Assembly (NCBI GenBank): GCA_905373555.1
Contig: CAJPTP010000086.1
Span: forward strand, 1 to 5,550
From: an uncultured Francisella sp.
GTDB lineage: Bacteria > Pseudomonadota > Gammaproteobacteria > Burkholderiales > Neisseriaceae
Reading direction: 5' to 3'
DNA: 5,550 bases
Shown here: positions 1 to 4,934 of the stretch, piece by piece
How the letters are laid out: every line of letters starts with the position of its first letter
Numbering within the stretch: the stretch's first letter is position 1
Made by a program: the position numbers and the translations under genes
Notes under the pieces: model-generated
Database searches by the model: none
The model's input: the letters and a program-made list of their open reading frames with translations, nothing else
Told to the model about the DNA's origin: nothing

Positions 1-18
1 GAATTCAAGCAAGAATGC

Positions 19-39
19 GATCAAGCGATCGGATCGATC
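19..39. repeat. Cluster of four GATC sites
   Basis: GATC occurs at 19-22, 27-30, 32-35 and 36-39, within overlapping GCGATC/CGATCG words. Four sites in 21 bases is dense. It could be a target for Dam-type methylation or simply local sequence simplicity. No DnaA boxes or AT-rich unwinding element are seen beside it, so I do not call an origin. Confidence 0.4.
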
Positions 40-365
40 GCCGGCATGCCCAAGGCGGCGAAAAACCGATCAAACCGCAAAATCGACATTGAAGAAAACC
101 TCAAGGGCGGCCATTTTAGCAAAAGGCCCGGCGCGACGACCCAACCCATCCGGCCTCAAACCGCGCCAAAGGCCGGGCTTTGGCGGCCGATGGGCGCGGC
201 GACAAAAGATCGGTTGGCCGTTCCAAGCCGTTGGGCGCCCCGCCCGGGCCCAAACCGGATTCGGCCGATTGGCGCCGCCGCATGCCAAAACCCGGCGAAC
301 CTTTCACAAACTCAATGCAGATCAAGCTTTTTCCCGAAAAAACGCCAAACCGGCCGCGCCAATCA

Positions 366-399
366 TGCTAAAATTTGGCCGCGCGGCGGTGACGCCGCG
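366..399 (+). promoter_or_regulatory. Possible extended -10 promoter with a hairpin at the predicted transcript start
   Basis: TG at 366-367, one base, then TAAAAT at 369-374 matches an extended -10 element (five of six to TATAAT). No good -35 hexamer lies 16-18 bases upstream, which extended -10 promoters can tolerate. Transcription would start near 381, about 240 bases before the transporter ATG. The predicted start falls at a GC hairpin with stem CGCGGCG (382-388), loop GTGA and stem CGCCGCG (393-399). It is the most promoter-like site I noticed in a GC-rich region, but the call is by eye only. Confidence 0.3.
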
Positions 400-556
400 T
401 TCCCTTGCGCCGAGCTTCCGGCCGGCGCGTCAATGGCAAAACGGCGCTTGTCGCCAAATCGCCGACCGAGGCGCCGGGCCTTGACCCTCGCGCCGATTGC
501 AACATTCGACACCGAGCCGCCGCTGCGCGGCTTGCGCTCTTGCCCGCCTCGGCTCC

Positions 557-570
557 GCCCGAGCTCGGGC
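557..570. promoter_or_regulatory. 14-bp perfect palindrome upstream of the transporter gene
   Basis: GCCCGAGCTCGGGC is its own reverse complement and ends 50 bases before the ATG at 621. It could be an operator half-site pair or a cruciform-forming element in the leader. No regulator is encoded next to it, and GC-rich DNA produces such palindromes more often than average DNA, so a regulatory role is only a possibility. Confidence 0.25.
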
Positions 571-620
571 CGTTGCCCTATTTTCCCCGCGCCCCGCGCG
601 CCCAACCCATAGGCTCGCCC

Positions 621-2039
621 ATGAATCCTCTTCTCGCATTGCCGCTTGGCGCGGCGATTGCGGCGCTGCCGTCGACGGCCTTGGCCGCGACCCTTGAGCC
701 CGACCCCGCCAACTTCAGCTTGGCTTGGGGTTTTCCCTTCGCCTTGATTTTGCTGTCCATCGCCTTGGGGCCGGTGCTGACCCCGTCTCTTTGGCAAAAG
801 CACTACGGCAAGATCGTGGCGCTGTGGTCGCTGATTTTCCTTATCCCCTACGCCGCGACCTTTTCGGTCGGGGCGGCGGGCGAGCTGCTGGCCGAGGCGA
901 TGCTGTCGGAGTATATCCCCTTCATTTTGCTGCTGCTCACGCTGTTCACGGTCTCAGGCGGCATCTTGATCGTGGGGGATTTGCGCGGAACGCCAAAAAC
1001 CAACACGCGGCTGCTTTTCATCGGCACCATGCTCGCGTCGCTGATGGGCACGACGGGCGCGGCGATGCTGATGATCCGCCCGGCCCTGCGCGCCTTGGAG
1101 CACCGCACGCACAAAATGCACGTGGTGATTTTCTTCATCTTTTTGGTCGCCAACATCGGCGGCAGCCTCACGCCCTTGGGCGACCCGCCGCTGTTTCTGG
1201 GCTTTTTGAAGGGCGTGACGTTCAGCTGGACTTTCCTGCACATGCTGCTGCCGTTCATCGTCTCGGTGGCTTTCCTGCTGACCGTTTTCTTCTTGTTGGA
1301 CAGCCATCTGTACAAAAAATCGGGCGATAGCGCCAAGACGCTGCCCAAAGCCAAGACCAAAATCAAGGTGTTCGGCAAGCTCAACGTCGCGCTGCTGCTG
1401 TGCGTGGTCTGCACCGTGGTGCTTTCGGGCGTGTGGAAGCCCGGGGTTTCCTTCCGCCTGTGGGGCGTGGATGTGGAGCTGCAAAATCTGCTGCGCGACG
1501 CGATTTTCGTCGGCATCACCGCCATTTCCTTGGCCTTCACCCCCAAGCCCGTGCGCATGGGCAATGAGTTCGACTTCGAGCCCATTGTCGAGGTCGCGAA
1601 GCTGTTCGTGGGCATCTTCATCACCATCACCCCCGTGATCGGGATTTTGCGCGCGGGCGAGGCGGGCCACTTGGGCTTTTTGGTGAGCATGACCCACAAC
1701 GCCGCGGGCGAGCCCATCGACGCCATGTATTTTTGGATGACGGGCGCCTTGTCGTCGTTCTTGGACAACGCCCCGACTTACCTGATTTTCTTCAACATGG
1801 CCTCGGGCGACCCGGAGTTTTTGATGCACTCGCTGCCGGAAACCTTGCAGGCGATTTCGATGGGCGCGGTGTTCATGGGCGCGATGACCTACATCGGCAA
1901 CGCCCCCAATCTGATGGTGCGCGCCATCGCCAACCAACGCGAGATCGAAATGCCGTCGTTTTTCGGCTTCATGGGCTGGTCGCTGCTGTTTTTGGGATCG
2001 CTGTTTATCCTGCTCACGCTGATTTTCTTCGCGTTTTAG
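621..2039 (+). CDS. Ion-transporter superfamily membrane protein, probable Na+/H+ antiporter (NhaD/CitMHS-like)
   Basis: A 472-residue inner-membrane protein with about 12 hydrophobic segments. It resembles proteins usually annotated 'sodium:proton antiporter' or 'putative citrate transport' (CitMHS_2-like, ion transporter superfamily). Family-type motifs occur in re-entrant or unwound positions: N178-I-G-G-S-L-T-P-L-G-D-P-P190, S379-F-L-D-N-A-P-T386 and T423-Y-I-G-N-A-P-N430. The Asn/Asp/Pro-rich hairpins suggest sodium coordination and proton exchange, but the sequence alone does not fix the substrate; citrate or another anion is the main alternative. Residues 1-22 look like a cleavable signal peptide ending in A-L-A, which I recall for other members. 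I chose ATG 621 because the signal-like segment begins there and the upstream in-frame residues (from 405) are low-complexity. Its Shine-Dalgarno is weak (AGG at 611-613). The gene stands alone and ends in TAG before a strong terminator. Confidence 0.85.
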   Translation: MNPLLALPLGAAIAALPSTALAATLEPDPANFSLAWGFPFALILLSIALGPVLTPSLWQKHYGKIVALWSLIFLIPYAATFSVGAAGELLAEAMLSEYIPFILLLLTLFTVSGGILIVGDLRGTPKTNTRLLFIGTMLASLMGTTGAAMLMIRPALRALEHRTHKMHVVIFFIFLVANIGGSLTPLGDPPLFLGFLKGVTFSWTFLHMLLPFIVSVAFLLTVFFLLDSHLYKKSGDSAKTLPKAKTKIKVFGKLNVALLLCVVCTVVLSGVWKPGVSFRLWGVDVELQNLLRDAIFVGITAISLAFTPKPVRMGNEFDFEPIVEVAKLFVGIFITITPVIGILRAGEAGHLGFLVSMTHNAAGEPIDAMYFWMTGALSSFLDNAPTYLIFFNMASGDPEFLMHSLPETLQAISMGAVFMGAMTYIGNAPNLMVRAIANQREIEMPSFFGFMGWSLLFLGSLFILLTLIFFAF

Positions 2040-2117
2040 GCCCGGCGGCCAGGCCCCGGCGAAGCCGACGTCTCAAGGCAACGGCCAAAGCGAAACGGCC
2101 GAGCAGGCGCATGAAAC

Positions 2118-2158
2118 AAACAAAAGCGGCGACGGAAAACCCGTCGCCGCTTTTGTTT
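2118..2158. terminator. Bidirectional intrinsic terminator between convergent genes
   Basis: Bases 2118-2135 pair perfectly with 2141-2158, an 18-bp stem with a 5-base AAAAC loop. The inner ten pairs are the GC-rich core (2126-2135 with 2141-2150) and the outer pairs are mainly A-T, so each strand reads a GC stem followed by a T-rich run: TTTTGTTTTG on plus, and TTTTG-TTTG-TTTC on minus. It lies 79 bases after the transporter stop and 74 bases after the rsuA stop, and can end both convergent transcripts. The rest of 2040-2232 holds only a minor 6-bp stem at 2171-2176/2184-2189. Confidence 0.93.
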
Positions 2159-2232
2159 TGCCCTTTGGCCCCGCGCCCTTGACGCGCGGCCCCTGCGGCC
2201 CAAATCCGCCGAGGCGCGCGGCGCAGACTGTT

Positions 2233-3012
2233 CTATCGCCCGGGAAGCGCGGCGCTTGGCCCCATTGATTCGGGCAGTGCGCCCAAGGGCGCATCCGCCT
2301 TGCCGCCCCAAACCTCCTCGGGGCTAAAAAATCGATATTGTCCGGATGGCAAATCCCCCAAGGCCAGTTTTCCCACCGCGACGCGCCTTAGGCCCTCCAA
2401 CCGGTTGGAGCAGGCGCCGACCATGCGCCGGATCTGATGGTATTTGCCTTCGCCCAAGACGACCTCGACTTCCCTTTCGCCCAGGGCCTTGACCGACAGG
2501 GCTTGGACGGTCGCCCCGTCGCGCAGGGCGATGGGCGACGCCAAGGCGCGCAAAAAATCTTCGGTCGCGGGATGGCGCAGCGTCGCGACGTAGGTTTTGG
2601 GGGCCTTGGAGCGCGGCGACGTGAGCCGGTGGTTGAATCGGCCGTCGTTGGTGACGATCAGCAGCCCCTCGGCCGACTCGTCGAGCCGGCCCGCGATTTG
2701 AGCGCCCAAGCGCAGCGGCTCGGGCAGCAGCGCCAAAACCGAGGGGCGGGCGCCGCTTTGGTTGGACGATTCGTAGCCGCGGGGCTTGTTGAGCGCGACG
2801 TAGAAATAAGGATAGGGAATCGGCTCCAAGCGCGCGCCGTTCAAGAAAAACGGCGCCCGGGCCGCCGCCTCGCGCCCGACGTCCGCCCCGGGATCGGCCA
2901 AAACGACGGGCTCGCCCTCGCCGCAGGCGACGGCGCGGGCCGCGAACGCCCGCAAAGCCTCTTTGCGGCTTAAGCCCGACAAATGGCGAAGGTAATCCAA
3001 GGCTTTGATCAT
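2233..3012 (-). CDS. rsuA: 16S rRNA pseudouridine synthase, RsuA type
   Basis: A 259-residue protein of the RsuA/RluB/E/F family, which isomerises a uridine in rRNA (U516 of 16S rRNA for E. coli RsuA). Residues 1 to about 62 form an S4-like RNA-binding domain (L-D-Y-L...S-R-K-E-A-L). The catalytic domain begins at L74-N-K-P-R-G-Y80. The active-site motif G108-R-L-D-E-S-A-E-G-L-L carries the catalytic Asp111, followed by T-N-D-G and R-L-T-S-P-R. E188-G-K-Y-H-Q-I-R-R-M197 matches the RsuA version of the C-terminal motif better than the RluE version. The last 25 or so residues, after S-P-E-E-V, are a Gly/Ala/Pro tail beyond the usual end. I chose ATG 3012 over TTG 3036 because GGGGGA sits 8 bases upstream and the S4 homology starts there. 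The gene is divergent from metX and ends in TAG. Assignment to RsuA rather than a close paralogue is likely but not proven. Confidence 0.9.
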   Translation of the reverse strand: MIKALDYLRHLSGLSRKEALRAFAARAVACGEGEPVVLADPGADVGREAAARAPFFLNGARLEPIPYPYFYVALNKPRGYESSNQSGARPSVLALLPEPLRLGAQIAGRLDESAEGLLIVTNDGRFNHRLTSPRSKAPKTYVATLRHPATEDFLRALASPIALRDGATVQALSVKALGEREVEVVLGEGKYHQIRRMVGACSNRLEGLRRVAVGKLALGDLPSGQYRFFSPEEVWGGKADAPLGALPESMGPSAALPGR

Positions 3013-3060
3013 GGCTTCATTCCCCCAAGCGGGCAATCGCGCCCAATGGCCCCGCTCAAT

Positions 3061-3077
3061 CGCGTTATACTATCGCG
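3061..3077. promoter_or_regulatory. Overlapping divergent -10 boxes inside a CGCG-bounded inverted repeat
   Basis: The plus strand reads TATACT at 3066-3071 and the minus strand reads TATAAC at 3069-3064; each matches the -10 consensus at five of six positions. Both lie inside CGCG (3061-3064) - N9 - CGCG (3074-3077), an imperfect dyad, in the only AT-rich spot of the divergent region. Predicted starts give a leader of about 45 bases for rsuA and about 120 for metX. Neither strand has a convincing -35, so use may depend on an activator, or only one direction may be real. The dyad could be an operator linking both genes. Confidence 0.45.
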
Positions 3078-3117
3078 AGTTTTGAAGGCTTGGGCGGCGC
3101 CCGCCGCCCAAGCTTGC

Positions 3118-3163
3118 GCGGCCGCTTCACCGCGCCCTTGGGGCGCGGCGAACGGCCGCTTTT
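3118..3163 (+). promoter_or_regulatory. Two-tier GC hairpin with T-run in the metX leader (attenuator-like)
   Basis: An inner 8-bp stem pairs 3130-3137 with 3141-3148 across a TTG loop. An outer 7-bp stem pairs GCGGCCG (3118-3124) with CGGCCGC (3153-3159). The outer stem runs directly into TTTT (3160-3163). A GC helix followed by a short T-run resembles an intrinsic terminator placed in the 5' leader, which would make it an attenuator, but four Ts is a weak tract and it could only be a stable leader fold. It does not match any methionine or SAM riboswitch consensus that I can recognise by eye. Confidence 0.35.
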
Positions 3164-3164
3164 C

Positions 3165-3194
3165 ATGGGGCCCGGGCCGGCGGCCCGGAGCTGA
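3165..3194 (+). other. Nine-codon mini-ORF in frame with metX
   Basis: The ATG at 3165 opens a 9-codon frame (M-G-P-G-P-A-A-R-S) that ends at TGA 3192-3194, in the same frame as metX and 6 bases before the ATC at 3201. No Shine-Dalgarno precedes the ATG, so it may not be translated. It matters because it holds the only in-frame ATG upstream of the conserved MetX region, and the UGA stops it from being the MetX start. It could be a leader peptide, a chance frame, or the remnant of a start separated from its gene by mutation or sequencing error. Confidence 0.3.
3172..3188 (+). promoter_or_regulatory. Hairpin at the metX ribosome-binding region
   Basis: CCGGGCC (3172-3178) pairs with GGCCCGG (3182-3188) across a GGC loop: seven G-C pairs. 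The right arm takes in the first two bases of GGAG (3187-3190), a possible Shine-Dalgarno for the ATC at 3201, so the structure could limit ribosome access. The AAAAGG at 3194-3199 stays unpaired. Confidence 0.4.
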
Positions 3195-3200
3195 AAAGGC

Positions 3201-4934
3201 ATCGCCATCGAACCGACTCCGCAACTGATCGAGTTTGACGAGCCTTTCCCCTTGGCGGGGGGAAAGACGCTGCCGCGCTTCGGCCTGATGGTCGAAACCT
3301 ACGGCAAACTCGACGCAAACAAATCCAACGCCGTTCTGATTTGCCATGCGCTTTCGGGCCACCACCACGTTTCCGGCCGCTACGGCGACGACCCCAAGAC
3401 CGAAGGCTGGTGGTCGACCATGGTCGGCCCGGGCAAACCCATCGACACGGACAAATTTTTCGTGGTGGGCCTGAACAACCTCGGCGGCTGCCGGGGCTCA
3501 ACGGGCCCCAACACGATCAACCCCGAAACGGGCAAGCTGTACGGCGCCGATTTTCCCATCGTGACGGTCGAGGATTGGGTCAACTCCCAAAAACTGCTGG
3601 CCGACCGGCTGGGAATCGACCAATGGCTCGCGGTGGTGGGCGGCAGTTTGGGCGGGATGCAAACCCTGCAGTGGGCGCTGTCTTACCCCAAGCGCCTCAA
3701 GCGCGCCGTCGCGATCGCCGCGGCGGCGAACCTCACCGCCCAAAACATCGCCTTCAACGACGTCGCCCGGCAAGCCATTTTGGACGACCCGAATTTCCGG
3801 GGCGGCGACTACGCCAACCAAGGGACAATCCCGGCCAACGGCCTGAAGATCGCCCGCATGATGGGCCACATCACCTATTTGGCCAAAGACGGGCTGTCGC
3901 AGAAGTTCGGCCGCGAGCGCAAAAACCCCGAAAACGCCTACGACTACGGCGTGGAGTTTCAGGTCGAGTCCTATCTGCGCCACCAAGGCGCCAAGTTTTC
4001 CAAGACCTTCGACGCCAACACCTACTTGCTGATGACAAAGGCGCTGGACTACTTCGACCCCGCCGCGCAGTACGGCGGCAATTTGGCCAAAGCCTTCGAG
4101 CGCGCCGAAGCCGACTTTTTGATCATCAGCTTCACCTCGGACTGGCGCTTCCCGCCCGAAAAATCCCAAGAAATCGTCCAAGCCTTGATGCGCTGCCGCA
4201 AAAACGTGGTCTATGCCAACGTGCCCTCGCGCTTTGGGCATGACGCCTTCTTGCTCGAAGACCGGCAGTACCTGGATTTGATGCGCGCCTACATGAGCCG
4301 CGCCTACGAGCATCGCGACGACAAGGACGCCGAAGAGGGCATGGGCGGATCCGCCCGCGCCGAGGCGCAAGCGGGAACGGGAACGGGAACGGGAGAGGAA
4401 AAGGAAGCGGAAACGGAAACGGGAACGAAGCACGGCGCCGCGGAAACAGCTCGGCGCTCCGGCCCAAGACCCGGCCGCTTTTCGATGCGAAACCTCCGGC
4501 CCGGCTTTGGGGACAAAACGCCGCCCGAGCCTCGGGCGGGGAGCGACGCCCGATCGCCGGGCGAGGCGCCCTGCGGTTGGGGGGAATTTGAGCCCCAAGC
4601 CGAGCCCGGCGCAGCGCGCCGGCCCCAAGGCTACGGCGCGGCGGCGGTCATGGGCGGCCCCGCGACAGGGGCAGACGCGACAGACGCTCCGGGCAAAGAC
4701 GAAAGCGAAGGCGAAGCCGAGGACAAAAACAAGAACGAAGACCGGAGAGAAACGGCGGCCCGGGCGCCGTCGAACCGACCCCAAACCGAGGCGGCGGCGG
4801 AAACGAAATCGGAAAAGGAAACGGAAGCGGCCGGGGCAACCCCAAGCGCCGGCGCAGGCCAAGGCGAGAAAAAAGAAGCGGCGGACGGCGCCGATTCCGG
4901 CGCCGCGCCCGAATCCGGCAAGGAGGCCCAATGA
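3201..4934 (+). CDS. metX: Homoserine O-acyltransferase MetX with a ~200-residue disordered C-terminal extension
   Basis: MetX transfers an acyl group from acyl-CoA to homoserine in the cytoplasm, starting methionine synthesis. Numbered from ATC 3201, the alpha/beta-hydrolase core is residues 1 to about 375: I-C-H-A-L-S-G, G-L-N-N-L-G-G-C-R-G-S-T-G-P, the nucleophile elbow G-G-S149-L-G-G-M-Q, catalytic Asp314 in S-D-W-R-F and His347 in F-G-H-D-A-F. Closeness to the Neisseria enzyme and the D-W-R motif suggest succinyl- rather than acetyl-CoA, from memory. The start is uncertain. Family-like residues (P-T-P-Q-L-I-E-F-D-E-P) precede TTG 3252, the first TTG; CTG 3225 has no Shine-Dalgarno; an in-frame TGA lies at 3192. 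ATC 3201 (GGAG 10 bases upstream) or ATC 3207 (AAAAGG 7 bases upstream) fit the homology best. Family members are about 370-390 residues; this frame reaches 577. Residues 376-577 are low-complexity, rich in Glu, Gly, Ala and Thr, without a recognisable domain. The stop overlaps metW as ATGA. Confidence 0.88.
   Translation: MAIEPTPQLIEFDEPFPLAGGKTLPRFGLMVETYGKLDANKSNAVLICHALSGHHHVSGRYGDDPKTEGWWSTMVGPGKPIDTDKFFVVGLNNLGGCRGSTGPNTINPETGKLYGADFPIVTVEDWVNSQKLLADRLGIDQWLAVVGGSLGGMQTLQWALSYPKRLKRAVAIAAAANLTAQNIAFNDVARQAILDDPNFRGGDYANQGTIPANGLKIARMMGHITYLAKDGLSQKFGRERKNPENAYDYGVEFQVESYLRHQGAKFSKTFDANTYLLMTKALDYFDPAAQYGGNLAKAFERAEADFLIISFTSDWRFPPEKSQEIVQALMRCRKNVVYANVPSRFGHDAFLLEDRQYLDLMRAYMSRAYEHRDDKDAEEGMGGSARAEAQAGTGTGTGEEKEAETETGTKHGAAETARRSGPRPGRFSMRNLRPGFGDKTPPEPRAGSDARSPGEAPCGWGEFEPQAEPGAARRPQGYGAAAVMGGPATGADATDAPGKDESEGEAEDKNKNEDRRETAARAPSNRPQTEAAAETKSEKETEAAGATPSAGAGQGEKKEAADGADSGAAPESGKEAQ
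4373..4426 (+). repeat. Degenerate hexanucleotide repeat (GGGAAC-like, nine units)
   Basis: Nine consecutive hexamers: GGGAAC three times, then GGGAGA, GGAAAA, GGAAGC, GGAAAC twice, GGGAAC. Because the unit is two codons long, the metX frame reads an alternating Gly/Glu-Thr/Lys/Ala tract (residues about 392-409). It uses GGA for Gly, while the conserved MetX core mostly uses GGC, so the tract looks like DNA-level repeat growth (slippage) rather than ordinary coding drift. Copy number could vary between strains without breaking the frame. Confidence 0.8.
4521..4539 (+). repeat. 8-bp inverted repeat with 3-base loop inside the metX extension
   Basis: CCGCCCGA (4521-4528) pairs with TCGGGCGG (4532-4539) across GCC. 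It lies in the Pro/Arg/Gly-rich middle of the MetX extension, whose composition looks like the window's intergenic DNA. No T-run follows, so it is not a terminator. Confidence 0.5.
4606..4622 (+). repeat. 7-bp inverted repeat with 3-base loop inside the metX extension
   Basis: CCGGCGC (4606-4612) pairs with GCGCCGG (4616-4622) across AGC. It has the same design as the hairpins at 3130-3148, 3172-3188 and 4521-4539: a GC stem of 7-8 pairs starting CCG, closed by three bases. No T-run follows. Confidence 0.45.
4698..4742 (+). repeat. Second hexamer-periodic purine-rich tract
   Basis: In the metX frame the codons alternate between an acidic or lysine codon (GAA, GAG, AAA, AAG) and an NNC codon, giving D-E-S-E-G-E-A-E-D-K-N-K-N-E-D (residues 500-514). 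The six-base period matches the 4373-4426 tract but the units are more diverged. A third such patch at 4800-4829 gives E-T-K-S-E-K-E-T-E-A. Together they suggest repeated expansion and decay of one kind of unit along the extension. Confidence 0.55.
4887..4904 (+). promoter_or_regulatory. Hairpin just upstream of the metW Shine-Dalgarno
   Basis: GGCGCCG (4887-4893) pairs with CGGCGCC (4898-4904) across ATTC. It ends 15 bases before AAGGAGG (4920-4926). A competing pairing is possible between GATTC (4893-4897) and GAATC (4911-4915). It may tune ribosome loading on metW or protect the downstream message, but it lies inside metX coding sequence and would be melted by translating ribosomes. Confidence 0.35.

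Larger units (their letters stand above)
1..620. other. Non-coding stretch upstream of the transporter gene
   Basis: I see no supportable gene here. A plus-strand frame stays open from base 1 to the stop at 610-612, but its translation is rich in Pro, Arg and Ala, has no recognisable domain, and competes with overlapping open frames on both strands, as expected of GC-rich non-coding DNA. The stretch has many short GGCC/CCGG words and small inverted repeats: an 8-bp stem at 164-171/178-185, a 7-bp stem at 382-388/393-399, and TTGGGC/GCCCAA at 231-236/248-253. No tRNA, rRNA or CRISPR pattern is visible. The extreme left edge could be the 3' end of an upstream gene, because the frame is open from base 1, but this cannot be decided from the window. 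Confidence 0.6.

Noticed and set aside
1..6. GAATTC at the very start, suggesting a cloning-vector junction
   Set aside because: One six-base site at the edge is not evidence of vector; the sequence that follows has the same composition as the rest of the window.
164..185. 8-bp stem (loop GCCGGG) as a terminator of an upstream gene
   Set aside because: No T-run follows on either strand, so there is no basis for an intrinsic terminator call.
46..612. 188-codon plus-strand open frame before the transporter
   Set aside because: Low-complexity Pro/Arg/Ala translation with no domain; overlapping open frames on both strands and no Shine-Dalgarno. It reflects GC-rich non-coding DNA.
848..1937. Long minus-strand frames opposite the transporter
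   Set aside because: They mirror a plus-strand protein with conserved membrane motifs; their own translations are His/Gln/Gly-rich or Ser/Lys-rich with no family resemblance.
2065..2075. GACGTC word as a MetJ-type operator
   Set aside because: A single half-degenerate palindrome downstream of the transporter, not near metX, and without the tandem boxes MetJ needs.
3165..3260. UGA at 3192 read as an amino acid (recoding, selenocysteine or read-through), extending MetX from ATG 3165
   Set aside because: Both metX and metW use TGA as their real stop and tryptophan is encoded by TGG throughout, so a reassigned code is not supported. No selenocysteine element is recognisable, and the upstream residues are low-complexity.
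4373..4830. CRISPR array or transposon repeats in the metX extension
   Set aside because: The repeats are six-base tandem units without spacers, and there are no terminal inverted repeats, transposase fragments or target duplications.
3498..4931. 477-codon minus-strand open frame opposite metX
   Set aside because: It is the antisense shadow of the clearly conserved MetX core; its Phe/Arg/Gly-rich segments are the reverse of the Glu/Gly repeat tracts.
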